Assembly (NCBI GenBank): GCA_963698255.1 | Contig: CAVOQD010000032.1 | Location: 1-64,000, forward strand | DNA from: JAWKOK01 sp963698255 | GTDB lineage: Bacteria > Chloroflexota > Anaerolineae > Caldilineales > Caldilineaceae | Direction of reading: 5' to 3' | DNA length: 64,000 bases | Shown: in pieces, positions 46,645-56,625 of the stretch | How positions within the stretch are numbered: the stretch's first letter is position 1 | How the letters are laid out: each line of letters starts with the position of its first letter | Position numbers and translations under genes: made by a program | Notes under the pieces: model-generated | What the model saw: the letters and a program-made list of their open reading frames with translations, nothing else | Told to the model about the DNA's origin: nothing | Database searches by the model: none

Positions 46645-47368
46645 AGTCTCTTTTCCTAAAATTTACCAACAACAGAACTCAATCGTAGTTGTTAGAGATA
46701 TTTCGCCGCGCCTTGCGAGTTGGGAACACAAGCAACATCGCGACCAAATTCGACTTCGGTCCTATCTCGATAATCTGTATTCTCCAGTGGAGAAACTGCT
46801 AATCGGTCAGAAGAGCTTGTTTCTTGATTTACGAATTGATGTTGGCGACAAACAGAAATTGATTCGCCAACACGATGTCGAAAACTACCTCACGCCTCTG
46901 TTTGGAACAAACTGGTTTGACCACCAGCAGTTTCCACTTGTCAGCGGTTCTAAACATGTCGGCGGAGGATCAATATTGACCATCGGCACTGTATCGGCGG
47001 TCGATTCCACGATGATTGACGATTCATGGTGTCACTTGTCCGTAAATGCAGGGAAATCTCCGACACAAAAATCTTGGAAGCAAAGACTAAATGAAGCCGT
47101 CGAAAAATCGAGACCTCAAATGATTGCATCCGAACATCAGGTTGAGTTCCACATGGCTTGGCGTTGTGCCACACGGCGGAATTGGGTTTTGCTGTGGAAG
47201 CCGACCGGCGATGCATTGTCTCCGATCCTCGGCTACACTGGAACAAACAAATACAATCCGTACGATGATCGAATCACTTCGCTGACGCTTCATCGCATTT
47301 GTGATGATTCGATTGGGCATGATGTACATGTAGGTCTATGGTGGAAAACGGTCCCAATACACCATTAA
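46634..47368 (+). CDS. Hypothetical protein of atypical composition
   Basis: The protein (244 residues from ATG 46634, 249 from 46619) is not one I recognise. Its codons are much richer in A and T than those of its neighbours, suggesting recent transfer. Notable stretches are LFLDLRIDVGDKQKLIRQHD, VENYLTPLFG and KHVGGGSILTIG. It starts inside the end of the NUDIX gene and its stop codon touches the MITE-like element at 47369. Confidence 0.6.
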   Translation: MKDRVSFPKIYQQQNSIVVVRDISPRLASWEHKQHRDQIRLRSYLDNLYSPVEKLLIGQKSLFLDLRIDVGDKQKLIRQHDVENYLTPLFGTNWFDHQQFPLVSGSKHVGGGSILTIGTVSAVDSTMIDDSWCHLSVNAGKSPTQKSWKQRLNEAVEKSRPQMIASEHQVEFHMAWRCATRRNWVLLWKPTGDALSPILGYTGTNKYNPYDDRITSLTLHRICDDSIGHDVHVGLWWKTVPIHH

Positions 47369-47470
47369 CAGTAGTTCACGATTTGGTGAAAAGCGAGATT
47401 CTTCGCTGGCCATTTGCCAGAGCGGTATGCTCGAAAATACTCGCTCAGAATGACAAACCGTGAACTACTG
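47369..47470. mobile_element. MITE-like element, copy 2
   Basis: CAGTAGTTCACGATTTG and CAAACCGTGAACTACTG form the ends (17 bp, one mismatch). The interior GCGAGATTCTTCGCTGG and CGCTCAGAATGAC is the same as in the copy at 40385-40488. Confidence 0.78.
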
Positions 47471-47523
47471 ATTAACAGTGCGTTGAAGTTTGTCTGTGCT
47501 GTCAAGCAATCGGTTGTGTTTTA

Positions 47524-48832
47524 CTACACGCCCAGCGCCTCGTGCACGCGGGCGAAGGCCAGGTCCATGATGGTCAGCGCCTTGTCGACATCCTCTTTGC
47601 TGGCGGTCAACGGCGGTGACACCCGGATCACATTGCCGTACATCCCGCCCTTGCCGATGAGCAAGCCCAACTGCCTCGTCTCCTCGAAGAAGAGCGCCAC
47701 CGCCTCGGTGGACGGCTCCTTGGTGGTGCGGTCGTTGACCAGCTCGATCCCCTGCATGAGCCCCTTGCCGCGCACTTCGCCGATCAAGGGATACTTCTCC
47801 CAGAGACGATCCAGCCCCGCACGCAGATAGTCGCCGACGTCCTCAACGTGGGCCGGATCGGCCTCCTCTTCCAGCACTTCGATGGTGGCCAGCGAGGCCG
47901 CGGCAGAGACCGGGTTGCCGCCGAAGGTGCTGATCGCCAGCCCGGCGCCGGCCATGGCATCGGCGATTTCGCTGGTCGTGATGCAGTTGGAGAGGGGGAA
48001 GCCGTTGGCGATGCCCTTGGCCATGGTCATGATGTCCGGCTCGACGTTCCAGTGTTCAATGCCGAACCAGTAGGTTCCCGTGCGCCCGAAGCCGGTCTGC
48101 ACCTCGTCGATGACGACCAACCCGCCGTAGAGCCGTGCGATCTCGGCCACGATGCCGAAATATTCGGGCGGCGGCGTCACGAAACCGCCCACGCCCTGGA
48201 TCGGCTCCATGAAGATGGCCGCGATCTTGCCGCTGGTCTGGGTGCGGATCACATCCTCCACATCCTGGGCGCAGGCGACATCGCAACTGGGGTAGGAGAG
48301 CTTGAGCGGGCAGCGATAGCAGTAGGCGTTCTGAGCGTGTTTGATGTCCGGACTGAAGGTCGGACCGACACGCCAGGAAGACTGCGCGGTCAGGCTCATG
48401 GCGAGTTGCGTCTTGCCGCTGTAGCCGTGTCGCAGCCCGATGATCTCGCGGTTGCCGGTGTAGATCTGGGCCAACAGCACCGCTGCTTCATTGGCCTCGC
48501 TGCCCGAATTGTGAAAGTAGGAGGTCTCCAGATCGCCGGGCGTGATCTCGGGCGATCTTCTCGGCCAGGGCGACGTGATTTTCGTTGGGGTAGAGCGTGG
48601 ATGAATGGATGATCTTGCCCATCTGCTCACGGGCACGTTCGACCACTTTGGGATGGTTGTGGCCGACGATGGTGGTCAGGATGCCGGCGAAAAAGTCGAG
48701 ATATTCGTTGCCCTCGACATCCCAAACATAGAGCCCGTCGCCGTGATCCAGCGGCAACGGGTCGGCGTAGTAGAGCAGATGGTTGGGCCAAAGATATTGT
48801 CGTTGCTTGTCCAGAATTTCCTGTCGGTCCAT
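47524..48832 (-). CDS. Class III PLP-dependent aminotransferase (frameshifted)
   Basis: The frame from ATG 48832 (MDRQEILDKQRQYLWPNHLL) covers the N-terminal segment GLYVWDVEGNEYLDFFAGI. Near 48555 it shifts to ITPGDLETSYFHNSGSEANE and runs to 47524, about 435 residues in total. The PLP motifs are VVIDEVQTGFGRTG and the catalytic lysine in TMAKGIANGFPL. Relatives include alanine-glyoxylate and 4-aminobutyrate aminotransferases. A CX2C-containing stretch (YCYRCPLK...CDVACAQ) is typical of the AGXT2-like subgroup. Exact substrate unknown. Confidence 0.82.
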
Positions 48833-48854
48833 GATATTCCCTCGATTTGTCGTA

Positions 48855-48920
48855 GGGGCAGGGCTTGCCCCTGCCCGCAGATAAAAAGAAGTCCCGTCTT
48901 GTACAAGACGGGACTTCTTT
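48855..48920. terminator. Tandem hairpins including a 36 bp perfect palindrome
   Basis: AAAGAAGTCCCGTCTTGT at 48885-48902 pairs exactly with ACAAGACGGGACTTCTTT at 48903-48920; its T- and A-rich ends suit a bidirectional terminator. Just left is a GGGCAGGGC-TT-GCCCCTGCCC hairpin (48857-48876). It would end leftward transcripts of the secreted-protein gene at 48952. Confidence 0.75.
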
Positions 48921-48951
48921 GATCAGACTATCGGATTCGCGGGTCGCTACG

Positions 48952-50160
48952 CTAGCCGCCGATCATGCTCATCAGCATCTCTGCCGGAACGACGAACGCT
49001 CCCTGGGGCGCGGGAATCGAATCAACCTCGTTCTGACCATACTTGTTGGTCAGCATGGAGAAGTAGAAGACCGCGTCCGAATCGCTCATGGCCGTCTGGC
49101 CGTCAGATTCGGCCATCGCCATCAACGAAGCGAGATCCCAATCCAAGACGACGTCGGTGCTCAGCGTGTAGCCGCTGTCCAGACCAATGGCCTGTTGCAC
49201 CTCGTAGTCCAGGCCGCCGAACAGCATCGGCGCGACCATGGGCATCATCTCTTCCATCTCAGCCAGATCGTCTTCCGAAACGGCTTCCATGCCCATCTGC
49301 TCGGCCATCGCTGCCTGGGCAGCCACGTAATCGATGAAGACATCGCTGCTGGCGAATTCAATGAAGTCGAAGACGGTGCTGAAAACGGCGGCATCTTCGT
49401 CACCAATCATGGCATCGTTCAAACGCTGGACGTCGACAAAGGCCTCGAACATGGCCATCTGATCACTGCTCGCGGATGCGCCGGCTGCACCGCCGGCCAA
49501 GGCTGCCGTGGCCGGGGCCATCGAAGCCATTGCATTCGGGTCTGCGGCAATCTGCGCCAGTGCCACATCGAGGAGCGGAGCCAACTCGGTGCCGACCCAG
49601 CCCTGAATCGGCAGACCGGCCAGTTCAGGCACGAAGGCGGCCAATTCGCTCACGTTCACGTAGATAATGCCGTCAACCAGCGCATAGTGGAGCCCGAGCG
49701 ACGTGGGAATCGGCATGCCCATCTCGCTGGAGAGAAGGCTGGCGGTATCGTCGGTCAGCGTAATTTCAAAAGCCTGCTCGGTGTCGGCGCCGTCGATCAA
49801 CATGTTCAATACGTCGGACAGAACAGTGACGTCGCCCATTGAGTCGGCATCCAGGCCTTCCAGGTAGGCCTTCATGTCTTCCTCAAGATCGGGGTCTATT
49901 GCATAGACCGACTCCTGCACCCAGTTGAAGGCGATCTGCTCGACCGGCATGCCGGGGATGCCGGCGATCTCAAAGTCGATGTCGAAATCGTAGGCGCCGC
50001 TGGTGACTTCACTGTCTGCAATGGCGGCGTCCTGCAAGATCATGCAGTCTTCCTCGTCCAACTCACCGCAGAGAACCGGCGGGGCATCCTGGGCAAAAAC
50101 AGACCCCACAGGGATCAAGGCGAGCAACATGGCGAGAAAAATCCACCCAAACTTCTTCAT
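48952..50160 (-). CDS. Secreted acidic protein of unknown function
   Basis: The 402-residue protein has a signal peptide (MKKFGWIFLAMLLALIPVGSVFA, cleavage after VFA-Q). A mature part follows that is rich in Asp, Glu, Ala and Met with an LppX/LolA-like alternation of strands (YDFDIDFEIAG ... YALVDGIIYVNVSE). This is seen in Chloroflexota exported proteins described only as hypothetical. I see no catalytic motif. Two cysteines near the mature N-terminus (LCGELDEEDC) may form a disulfide. It is preceded by AAAGGA and divergent from the EndoQ gene. Confidence 0.65.
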   Translation of the reverse strand: MKKFGWIFLAMLLALIPVGSVFAQDAPPVLCGELDEEDCMILQDAAIADSEVTSGAYDFDIDFEIAGIPGMPVEQIAFNWVQESVYAIDPDLEEDMKAYLEGLDADSMGDVTVLSDVLNMLIDGADTEQAFEITLTDDTASLLSSEMGMPIPTSLGLHYALVDGIIYVNVSELAAFVPELAGLPIQGWVGTELAPLLDVALAQIAADPNAMASMAPATAALAGGAAGASASSDQMAMFEAFVDVQRLNDAMIGDEDAAVFSTVFDFIEFASSDVFIDYVAAQAAMAEQMGMEAVSEDDLAEMEEMMPMVAPMLFGGLDYEVQQAIGLDSGYTLSTDVVLDWDLASLMAMAESDGQTAMSDSDAVFYFSMLTNKYGQNEVDSIPAPQGAFVVPAEMLMSMIGG

Positions 50161-50486
50161 GGCATTGTCCTTTGCTGAATTGAATGATGTTGATGGTCTT
50201 CTGTCGGCATTGTATCGTCGACCGTAAACTGTCGGACGTCTTTGGGGCTGAACAGATCCATAGTATCGTATCGGCGGCAATTGCGCAATCGACTTCCGTA
50301 TGAGCTTCGAACCGTCGGATCCGTACCCTCCCGGTATCGAGCATAGAACGAGTTCTGACCGAAAAAGGTTCACACAATTTCCGTCCCCCCATACCGTCCA
50401 CGTGCCTACGATAGAGCAATGTTCGCACATCGTCTGTAATCATGCTACACTCTGCGAAAATCTGAGGAAGATTACGGTTCTAACCC
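50161..50486. other. 326 bp divergent intergenic region
   Basis: It should hold promoters for the secreted-protein gene (left) and the EndoQ gene (right). A weak rightward candidate is TTCGCA ... TACACT near 50425-50455. Short open frames here show no coding character and no repeats were found. Confidence 0.4.
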
Positions 50487-51842
50487 ATGAAGATCGTCGC
50501 CGATCTACACATCCATTCGCATTACTCCCGCGCCACCAGCAAGATGCTGAATTTCGAGCATCTTCACAAATGGGCGCAACTCAAGGGCGTTCAGGTCGTC
50601 GGCAGCGGCGACCTCTCCCATCCCGGCTGGCTCAAGGAGATGCACGAAAAGCTGGTTCCTGCCGAGGAAGGGCTGTTTCGCTTGAAAGACGAATTCGCCT
50701 CAGCCATGGCAGATGAAGTTGCGCCGGCCTGCCGGGGACCGGTTCGTTTTCTGCTCACCGGCGAGATCAGCAGCATCTACAAACGGGGCGGCAAGGTGCG
50801 CAAGGTGCACAACGTCCTCTTCGCGCCCACGCTGGACGCCGTGGCCAAGCTCCAGGTGGAACTGGAAAAGATCGGCAACATTCGCTCCGACGGCCGTCCG
50901 ATCCTGGGGCTGGACTCGCGCGACCTGTTGGAGATCGTGCTCAACGTCGATCCGCGCTGTTACCTGATTCCGGCCCACATCTGGACGCCCTGGTTTTCCA
51001 TGCTCGGCTCCAAGTCCGGTTTCGACTCGGTGGAGGAGTGCTTCGACGATCTCACGCCCCACATCTTCGCATTGGAGACCGGCCTCTCGTCCGACCCGCC
51101 CATGAACTGGCTCGTCTCCAACCTGGATCGCTACACGCTGGTCTCCAGTTCGGACGCACATTCGCCCCAGAAACTGGCCCGCGAGGCCACGCTCTTCGAC
51201 ACCGAGCTCTCCTACGATGCGCTCTTTGCGGCCATGCAAAGCGGCGACCGCCAGACCTTCAAGGGCACCATCGAGTTCTTTCCCGAAGAGGGAAAGTATC
51301 ACCACGACGGCCATCGCAAATGCGGCGTCAGTTGGGATCCGAAGACGACGATCGCCCACGACGGTCTCTGCGCCCGCTGCGGCAAACCGGTCACCGTCGG
51401 CGTCACCCATCGGGTCGAGACGTTGGCAGACCGAACGGCGGGCAGTGCAGAGGCGGTGCGACCCGACGGCGGCCATCCGTTCCACAGCCTGATACCGCTG
51501 CCGGAGATCCTCTCCGAGATCCACGGCGTGGGCGTCAACAGCAAGCGTGTGCAGCGCGACTACTTGCAGATCCTGGGCAAGCTGGGGCCGGAGTTGGGCA
51601 TTCTGCTCGACCTGCCGCTGGACGAGATCGCAGCCCAGGCCGGCGAGCAGTTGGCCATCGGCATCGGACGCATGCGCGCAGGCAATGTGCGCGCCGAGGC
51701 CGGCTACGACGGCGAGTTCGGCGTGATCCGGCTCTTTGCCGACCAGGACGATGATCCCCTGGCCCACCAGATCAGTCTCTTTGGCGAGGCCGAAATCGCC
51801 GAAGCCTCAAGCAAGCAGACCAGGTCGGCGACGATGAATTGA
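50487..51842 (+). CDS. Endonuclease Q-like PHP-domain DNA repair enzyme
   Basis: The 451-residue protein has a PHP metal-binding domain (VADLHIHSHYSRATS, VVGSGDLSHPGW, LLTGEISSIY, PAHIWTPWF, SSSDAHSP). A zinc finger (HRKCG ... CARCGKPV) and a helix-hairpin-helix-like C-terminal part (LSEIHGVGVNSKRVQRDY) follow. This is the layout of EndoQ, which nicks DNA 5' to deaminated bases and abasic sites. The UvrD-like helicase gene overlaps its stop codon, indicating a joint repair function. The family is best known in archaea and a few bacteria. Confidence 0.82.
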   Translation: MKIVADLHIHSHYSRATSKMLNFEHLHKWAQLKGVQVVGSGDLSHPGWLKEMHEKLVPAEEGLFRLKDEFASAMADEVAPACRGPVRFLLTGEISSIYKRGGKVRKVHNVLFAPTLDAVAKLQVELEKIGNIRSDGRPILGLDSRDLLEIVLNVDPRCYLIPAHIWTPWFSMLGSKSGFDSVEECFDDLTPHIFALETGLSSDPPMNWLVSNLDRYTLVSSSDAHSPQKLAREATLFDTELSYDALFAAMQSGDRQTFKGTIEFFPEEGKYHHDGHRKCGVSWDPKTTIAHDGLCARCGKPVTVGVTHRVETLADRTAGSAEAVRPDGGHPFHSLIPLPEILSEIHGVGVNSKRVQRDYLQILGKLGPELGILLDLPLDEIAAQAGEQLAIGIGRMRAGNVRAEAGYDGEFGVIRLFADQDDDPLAHQISLFGEAEIAEASSKQTRSATMN

Positions 51843-54044
51843 GCGTCGGCACAGCCGTGTCAATGCCGGCCCAGGTTCGGGAAACACCCGAGGTTTTTGA
51901 CGTCGCTTCGACTGCGCCGCCGATCCCCGGAATGGTCGATCCATTGCTTGCCGGACTCAACCAACAGCAGCAAGAGGCCGTGCGCTGCATCGACCGTCCG
52001 TTGGTGATCATCGCCGGGCCGGGCACCGGCAAGACGCGCACGTTGACCCATCGCATCGCCCACCTGATCCGCGACGGGCATGCGTCGCCGCAGAGCATCC
52101 TGGCCATCACCTTCACCAACAAGGCCGCCGGCGAATTGGCCGAACGCTTGGCCGCGCTTATCGATGCGAAGACGGTGCGCGCCATCACGGCACAGACGTT
52201 TCACGCCTTCGGCGCGGCCGTGCTGCGGCAGCATGGTGCGGCGATCGATCTCGATCCCGACTTCGTGATCTGCAGCGACGAAGACCGCCACAACTTGCTG
52301 CGTCACTGCTATCCCGACCTGTCGGCCGGACAGGTCAACCACTATCTGGCCGAGATTTCAGCGGCGAAAAACAAGCTGTGGACGCCTGCTGTGGGCCAAA
52401 CGAACCCAGGGATTGAGGCGCCGGCTTCGGCAGCCGACCCTGAATTTTTGGCCGTCTTCGAACGCTATGAAGCGGCATTGGCGGCAAGCCAGGCTGTCGA
52501 TTTTGACGACCTGATCCTGCGTTGCGTGGCCCTGTTGGAGACATCGTCCGATCTTCTGGACGCAGTTCGGGCTCGCTATCGCTGGATCTCGGTCGACGAA
52601 TACCAGGATGTGAATCTGGCCCAATATCGTCTGCTGCGTCTGTTGGCCGGTAGTAGTGTCACGGACGGGGCCAATCTCTGCGTCATCGGCGATCCCGACC
52701 AGGCCATCTACGGCTTCCGCGGGGCCGATCGGCGCTATTTCCTCACCTTTCACGAGGACTATCCGGACGCCAAAACGCTGCGTCTGCGACGCAACTATCG
52801 CTCGACCCAGACGATCCTGGACGCGGCCACCCAGGTCATCGACCGCAGCCCCGGCCACGAGCCTCTCGACATCTGGTCCGAGTTCGTCGAGCAGATCAAG
52901 CTCGACATCCACGACGCGCCGACCGACAAGGCCGAGGCCGAGTATGTGGTCCACCAGATCGAGCGTATGGTGGGCGGCACCTCCTACTTCTCCATCGACT
53001 CGGGTCGGGTGGATGACCGCGTCGATGAGGCTGAACAGAGCAATCGCTCATTTGCCGATTTTGCCGTGCTCTATCGCACGTCGGCCCAAGTGTCAACGCT
53101 GCGTGAAGCGCTACATCGCTCTGGCATCCCCTACCAGACGTCGGGGCAGACGCCGCTCTACGCACAGAAAGAGTCCCGTCTGATTCTGGCCCATCTGTGG
53201 CTGTTGCTGAATCCATTCTCCAGCCTGCACCTGGACACGCTCCTCAACCATGACCGTCCCCTCTTTCCGCTGGAGAGCCTGGAGACGCTGATGGAGAAGG
53301 CGAGAAGCGAAGGGCGTCTGCCCTGGGAGATCGCCGCGCAATTCATCATGCCGGAGAACATGGGCTATGCGCTGCGACGACGTACGGTCTCCACGACGGC
53401 GTTCATGCAGGAGTTGACGGCTTCCTGGAATGGCCATACCGTCGTTGAACTCATCGAAATGGTCGATGGTCACCTCGTACATCTGGACAAGAAATTTGGC
53501 GGCGGCGACCACGATGAGCGGCTTGAGTCTGTTGCTGCATCGGGCGACGCCTTTCGGCGACAACCTGAACGATTTCCTGATCTCCACCGTCCTCCAACAG
53601 GAGACCGACGGCTACGATCCGCGTGCCGACCGCGTGGCGCTGATGACGCTGCACGCGTCCAAAGGACTGGAGTTTCCGGTCGTCTTCATGGTCGGCTGCG
53701 AAGAGGGGCTGCTGCCCTTCCAGCGCCCCTTCCAGCCGGCGCAGCAAGTGGCGCAGCAAGCGGGTTCGGAGGGTGAAGCCGGTGCTCAGGCCGACGGCAA
53801 GATCGATGGTGAGACCGATATCGATGAAGAACGCCGGCTCTTCTACGTGGGCATGACACGGGCCCAGGAGAAGCTGATCCTGACACGGGCCAACCGGCGT
53901 TTTCTCTATGGACGGCAGATGGAAAATGCCCGGTCCCGGTTTGTCGACGACATCGAGCAAGCCCTGCTACAGGCTACGCAGATGCCGGCGCGGCGGGCCA
54001 AACCGGACAAGCCGGACCACGTTCAACTCACACTCTTCGGATAG
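51839..54044 (+). CDS. UvrD/PcrA-family superfamily 1 DNA helicase (frameshifted)
   Basis: Motifs in order are LNQQQQEAVRCIDRPLVIIAGPGTGKTRT (the Walker A part), AITFTNKAAGELAERL, VDEYQDVNLAQ (Walker B), VIGDPDQAIYGFRGAD and LRRNYRS. After a frame change near 53525 come VALMTLHASKGLEFPVVFMV and RRLFYVGMTRAQEKL. The full protein would have about 735 residues. It starts at TTG 51839 inside the EndoQ stop, or at ATG 51863. It likely unwinds DNA from nicks made by EndoQ. Confidence 0.85.
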
Positions 54045-54052
54045 ACGCCGCC

Positions 54053-54940
54053 ATGGCCCGTACCAAGCCGACCGGCGTCCCTTTTCCAGCCTTCGTCCCG
54101 CGCAAACCCGAAGGTCTGCCGACCCGCGGCAAGACCGCGCGCAATCGACTGCGCCGTGTCGACAACTTCCTGCTGCGCTACGCCCCCGATCTGCTCACGC
54201 GCAGCGACGGACTCCATGATGGCGCCCTGGTCGTCGATCTGGGCTACGGGGCGGAGCCGTTCACCACGCTGGAGATGGCCCAGCGGCTGCGTCGCCTCAA
54301 CCCGGCGCTGCCGGTGCTGGGCGTGGAGATCGAACCGGAGCGGGTGGCAGTCGCACAGCCCTTTGCAGATGAGCAGACCCATTTCCGCTTGGGCGGCTTC
54401 AATCTCCCGCTGAAGGCGACGGCGCGCGGCATGGAGTCTGTTCGTGCCGTGCGCGCATTCAACGTCCTGCGCCAGTACGACGAAGACGATGTGGCCGACG
54501 CCTGGGCCAGGCTGGCTCAGTATGTGCTGCCCGGCGGTCTGCTGATCGAAGGCACATCGGACCCTTTCGGCCGCGTCTGGACGGCCAATCTGTTGCGCCG
54601 GACTGACGCGGCGTCGGGCGAGGACGTTTGGCGCAGCGAAGGGCTGATCTTCAGCACGAACTTCCGCGCCGGCTTCGATCTCTCGCTCTTCCAGGCCGTT
54701 CTGCCCAAGAACTACATCCATCGCATGACGCCCGGCGAGCCGATCTACGAGTTCTTCGATGCCTGGCAGCGGGCCATTGATGAAACCAGCGCCTTTCGGG
54801 CCTGGGGCTTGCGCCAATGGTTTGTCGCCGCCATTGAGCGGTTGAGCGAGCGCGGCTATCCCGTGGGTCTCACGCGCCGCTGGTGGCGGCATGGGTATTT
54901 GATGGTTGGGTTGGGCGCTCGTTTGAGAGAGAAAGGATAG
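54053..54940 (+). CDS. Class I SAM-dependent methyltransferase-like protein
   Basis: The 295-residue protein has a Rossmann methyltransferase core: VVDLGYGAEPFTTLEMAQRL (SAM loop), LPVLGVEIEPERV (acidic ribose contact) and AFNVLRQYDEDDV, LPGGLLIEGTSD. The first 45 residues are basic (FVPRKPEGLPTRGKTARNRLR). The gene follows uvrD by eight bases and may share its transcript. The substrate is unknown. The last codons lie in the palindrome that starts at 54932. Confidence 0.72.
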   Translation: MARTKPTGVPFPAFVPRKPEGLPTRGKTARNRLRRVDNFLLRYAPDLLTRSDGLHDGALVVDLGYGAEPFTTLEMAQRLRRLNPALPVLGVEIEPERVAVAQPFADEQTHFRLGGFNLPLKATARGMESVRAVRAFNVLRQYDEDDVADAWARLAQYVLPGGLLIEGTSDPFGRVWTANLLRRTDAASGEDVWRSEGLIFSTNFRAGFDLSLFQAVLPKNYIHRMTPGEPIYEFFDAWQRAIDETSAFRAWGLRQWFVAAIERLSERGYPVGLTRRWWRHGYLMVGLGARLREKG

Positions 54941-55034
54941 GACACGGATAACGCGGATGTTGCGGAAAAGGCCGGATCTTTCCTGCTGATCCGCGAAAAT
55001 CAGTCAAATCAGCGTCATCCGCGTCCTATCCTTT
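54932..55034. repeat. Intergenic GCGGAT-family palindrome
   Basis: AAAGGATAGGACACGGATAA on the left is answered by GTCATCCGCGTCCTATCCTT on the right. The arms overlap the methyltransferase stop codon. The middle contains CCGGATCTTTCC. Confidence 0.7.
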
Positions 55035-55116
55035 TTCACTCCGACAACCCGCTTGGCGATATAATACAAGGAGAATCAACAGACCACCCACGAAAACGCC
55101 GAGAAGGAGATTCTTC

Positions 55117-55990
55117 ATGGCATTCACGACACTCATCTCAACCGCAGAACTGGCAGACCATCTGGACGACCCGAACTGGGTTATCGTCGACTGCCGCTTT
55201 GCGCTGTCCGATACCGAAAAGGGGCGCAACGCCTATCTCGAATCCCACATCCCCGGCGCGGTCTATGCCCACCTGGATGAGGATCTCTCCGGCCCCATCA
55301 TCCCCGGCGAGACCGGACGCCATCCGCTGCCCGACGCCGATCAATTTGCCCAAAAGCTTTCGGCCTGGGGCGTCGACGCGCAGACGCAGGTCATCGCCTA
55401 CGACGACATGGGCGGCTTCATGGCCGGACGGCTCTGGTGGATGTTGGGCTGGCTGGGCCACGAGCCGGTCGCCGTGCTCGACGGCGACTGGCGTCATTGG
55501 GTCAAAGAGGGCCGTCCGACCCGTGGCGGAGCCGAAGTTCGCACGCCGCGCACCTTCATTGCCCAGGAACGGACAGAACTGGTCGTCGATGTCGACGAGG
55601 TGTTGGCCAATCTGGAAAATGACGAATTTGTGTTGGTCGACGCACGCGACGAGGCCCGCTATCGTGGCGAGGGACCGACCGGTCTCGATCCGGTGAACGG
55701 CCACATTCCCGGGCGCGATTTCAGCCTACCTTGGCCACAACCTGGACGCCGACGGCAAGTTTCGCTCGCCCGAGGAACTGCAAGCCCACTACATCGATCT
55801 GCTCGGCGATCCGGACACGGACATCGTGCCCGACGATGTCGTCTTCTACTGCGGCTCGGGCGTGACCGCTGCCCACGATCTGCTGGCCATGCAGGTGGCC
55901 GGCCTGGGCGAGCACCGGCTCTATCCCGGCTCGTGGAGCGATTGGATCCTCGATCCGGAGCGGCCCATTGCGTTGGGGGATGGAAGCTAA
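55117..55990 (+). CDS. Thiosulfate/3-mercaptopyruvate sulfurtransferase (frameshifted)
   Basis: The gene encodes two rhodanese domains. The first (VIVDCRFAL ... HIPGAVYAHLDEDL ... IAYDDMGGFMAGR) lacks the cysteine, as is normal. The second (FVLVDARDEARYRGE), after a frame change near 55730, has the active-site loop FYCGSGVTAAH. The CGSGVT sequence is the mercaptopyruvate-type loop. AAGGAGA precedes the ATG. The expected length is about 290 residues. Confidence 0.85.
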
Positions 55991-56145
55991 GACCAACGGC
56001 ACTGCGAGATCGCATTTATTGAGATCGGGGATTACGGCCTTTGGCCGGAGATTCGCGGAAATTGCAGATCCCGCTGAATCTCTCGATACATCCCAAACTC
56101 CAAGACCTGAACCCGATCCGATCAACAACGAAGGAATAAGAAACC

Positions 56146-56517
56146 ATGGAACGCACATTTTTTATCATCGCCGGTTTGTTGGGCGCGCTGTCTGTTGCGC
56201 TGGGCGCGTTTGGCGCGCACGCGCTGGAGGCCCGCATCTCGGCCGATCTGCTTCAGACCTACGAGACGGCGGTCCGCTACCAGTTCTTCCACGTGATCGC
56301 CCTTTTTTTTGCGGCCATCGCCATCGGACGCTATCCCAGCAACAACATGGGAACCATCGCCGGCTGGCTGTTCATTCTGGGGATCGTGCTCTTCTCGGGC
56401 AGTCTCTACGTGCTGATCGCCAGCGGCCAGCGCTGGCTGGGTGCGGTCACGCCGCTGGGCGGGGTCGCCTTCATCGCCGGCTGGATCTGCCTGGCATTGG
56501 CTGCCTGGCGAAGCTAA
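56146..56517 (+). CDS. DUF423 membrane protein
   Basis: The 123-residue protein has four membrane helices and the DUF423 (YgdD/YwdK) pattern GALSVALGAFGAHAL, YQFFHVIALFF, FSGSLYVL and TPLGGVAFIAGW. Its function is unknown. AAGGAATAAG precedes the ATG. The gap before it includes leftover sequence after the sulfurtransferase stop and no clear terminator. Confidence 0.9.
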   Translation: MERTFFIIAGLLGALSVALGAFGAHALEARISADLLQTYETAVRYQFFHVIALFFAAIAIGRYPSNNMGTIAGWLFILGIVLFSGSLYVLIASGQRWLGAVTPLGGVAFIAGWICLALAAWRS

Positions 56518-56522
56518 AGCGA

Positions 56523-56616
56523 TGGACCGCGGATTAGGCGGATGTGGCGGACAAAACCGGATTTATTCGGATTTTATCCGCGAGAATCCGCCGCATCCGC
56601 CAAATCCGCGGACTAT
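56523..56616. repeat. Intergenic GCGGAT-family palindrome
   Basis: TGGACCGCGGATTAGGCGGA on the left pairs with TCCGCC-AAATCCGCGGACT on the right, around CCGGATTTATTCGGATTTTATCCG. It lies between the convergent DUF423 and DUF58 genes and might serve as a terminator for both. Confidence 0.7.
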
Positions 56617-56625
56617 TACTCTCCC

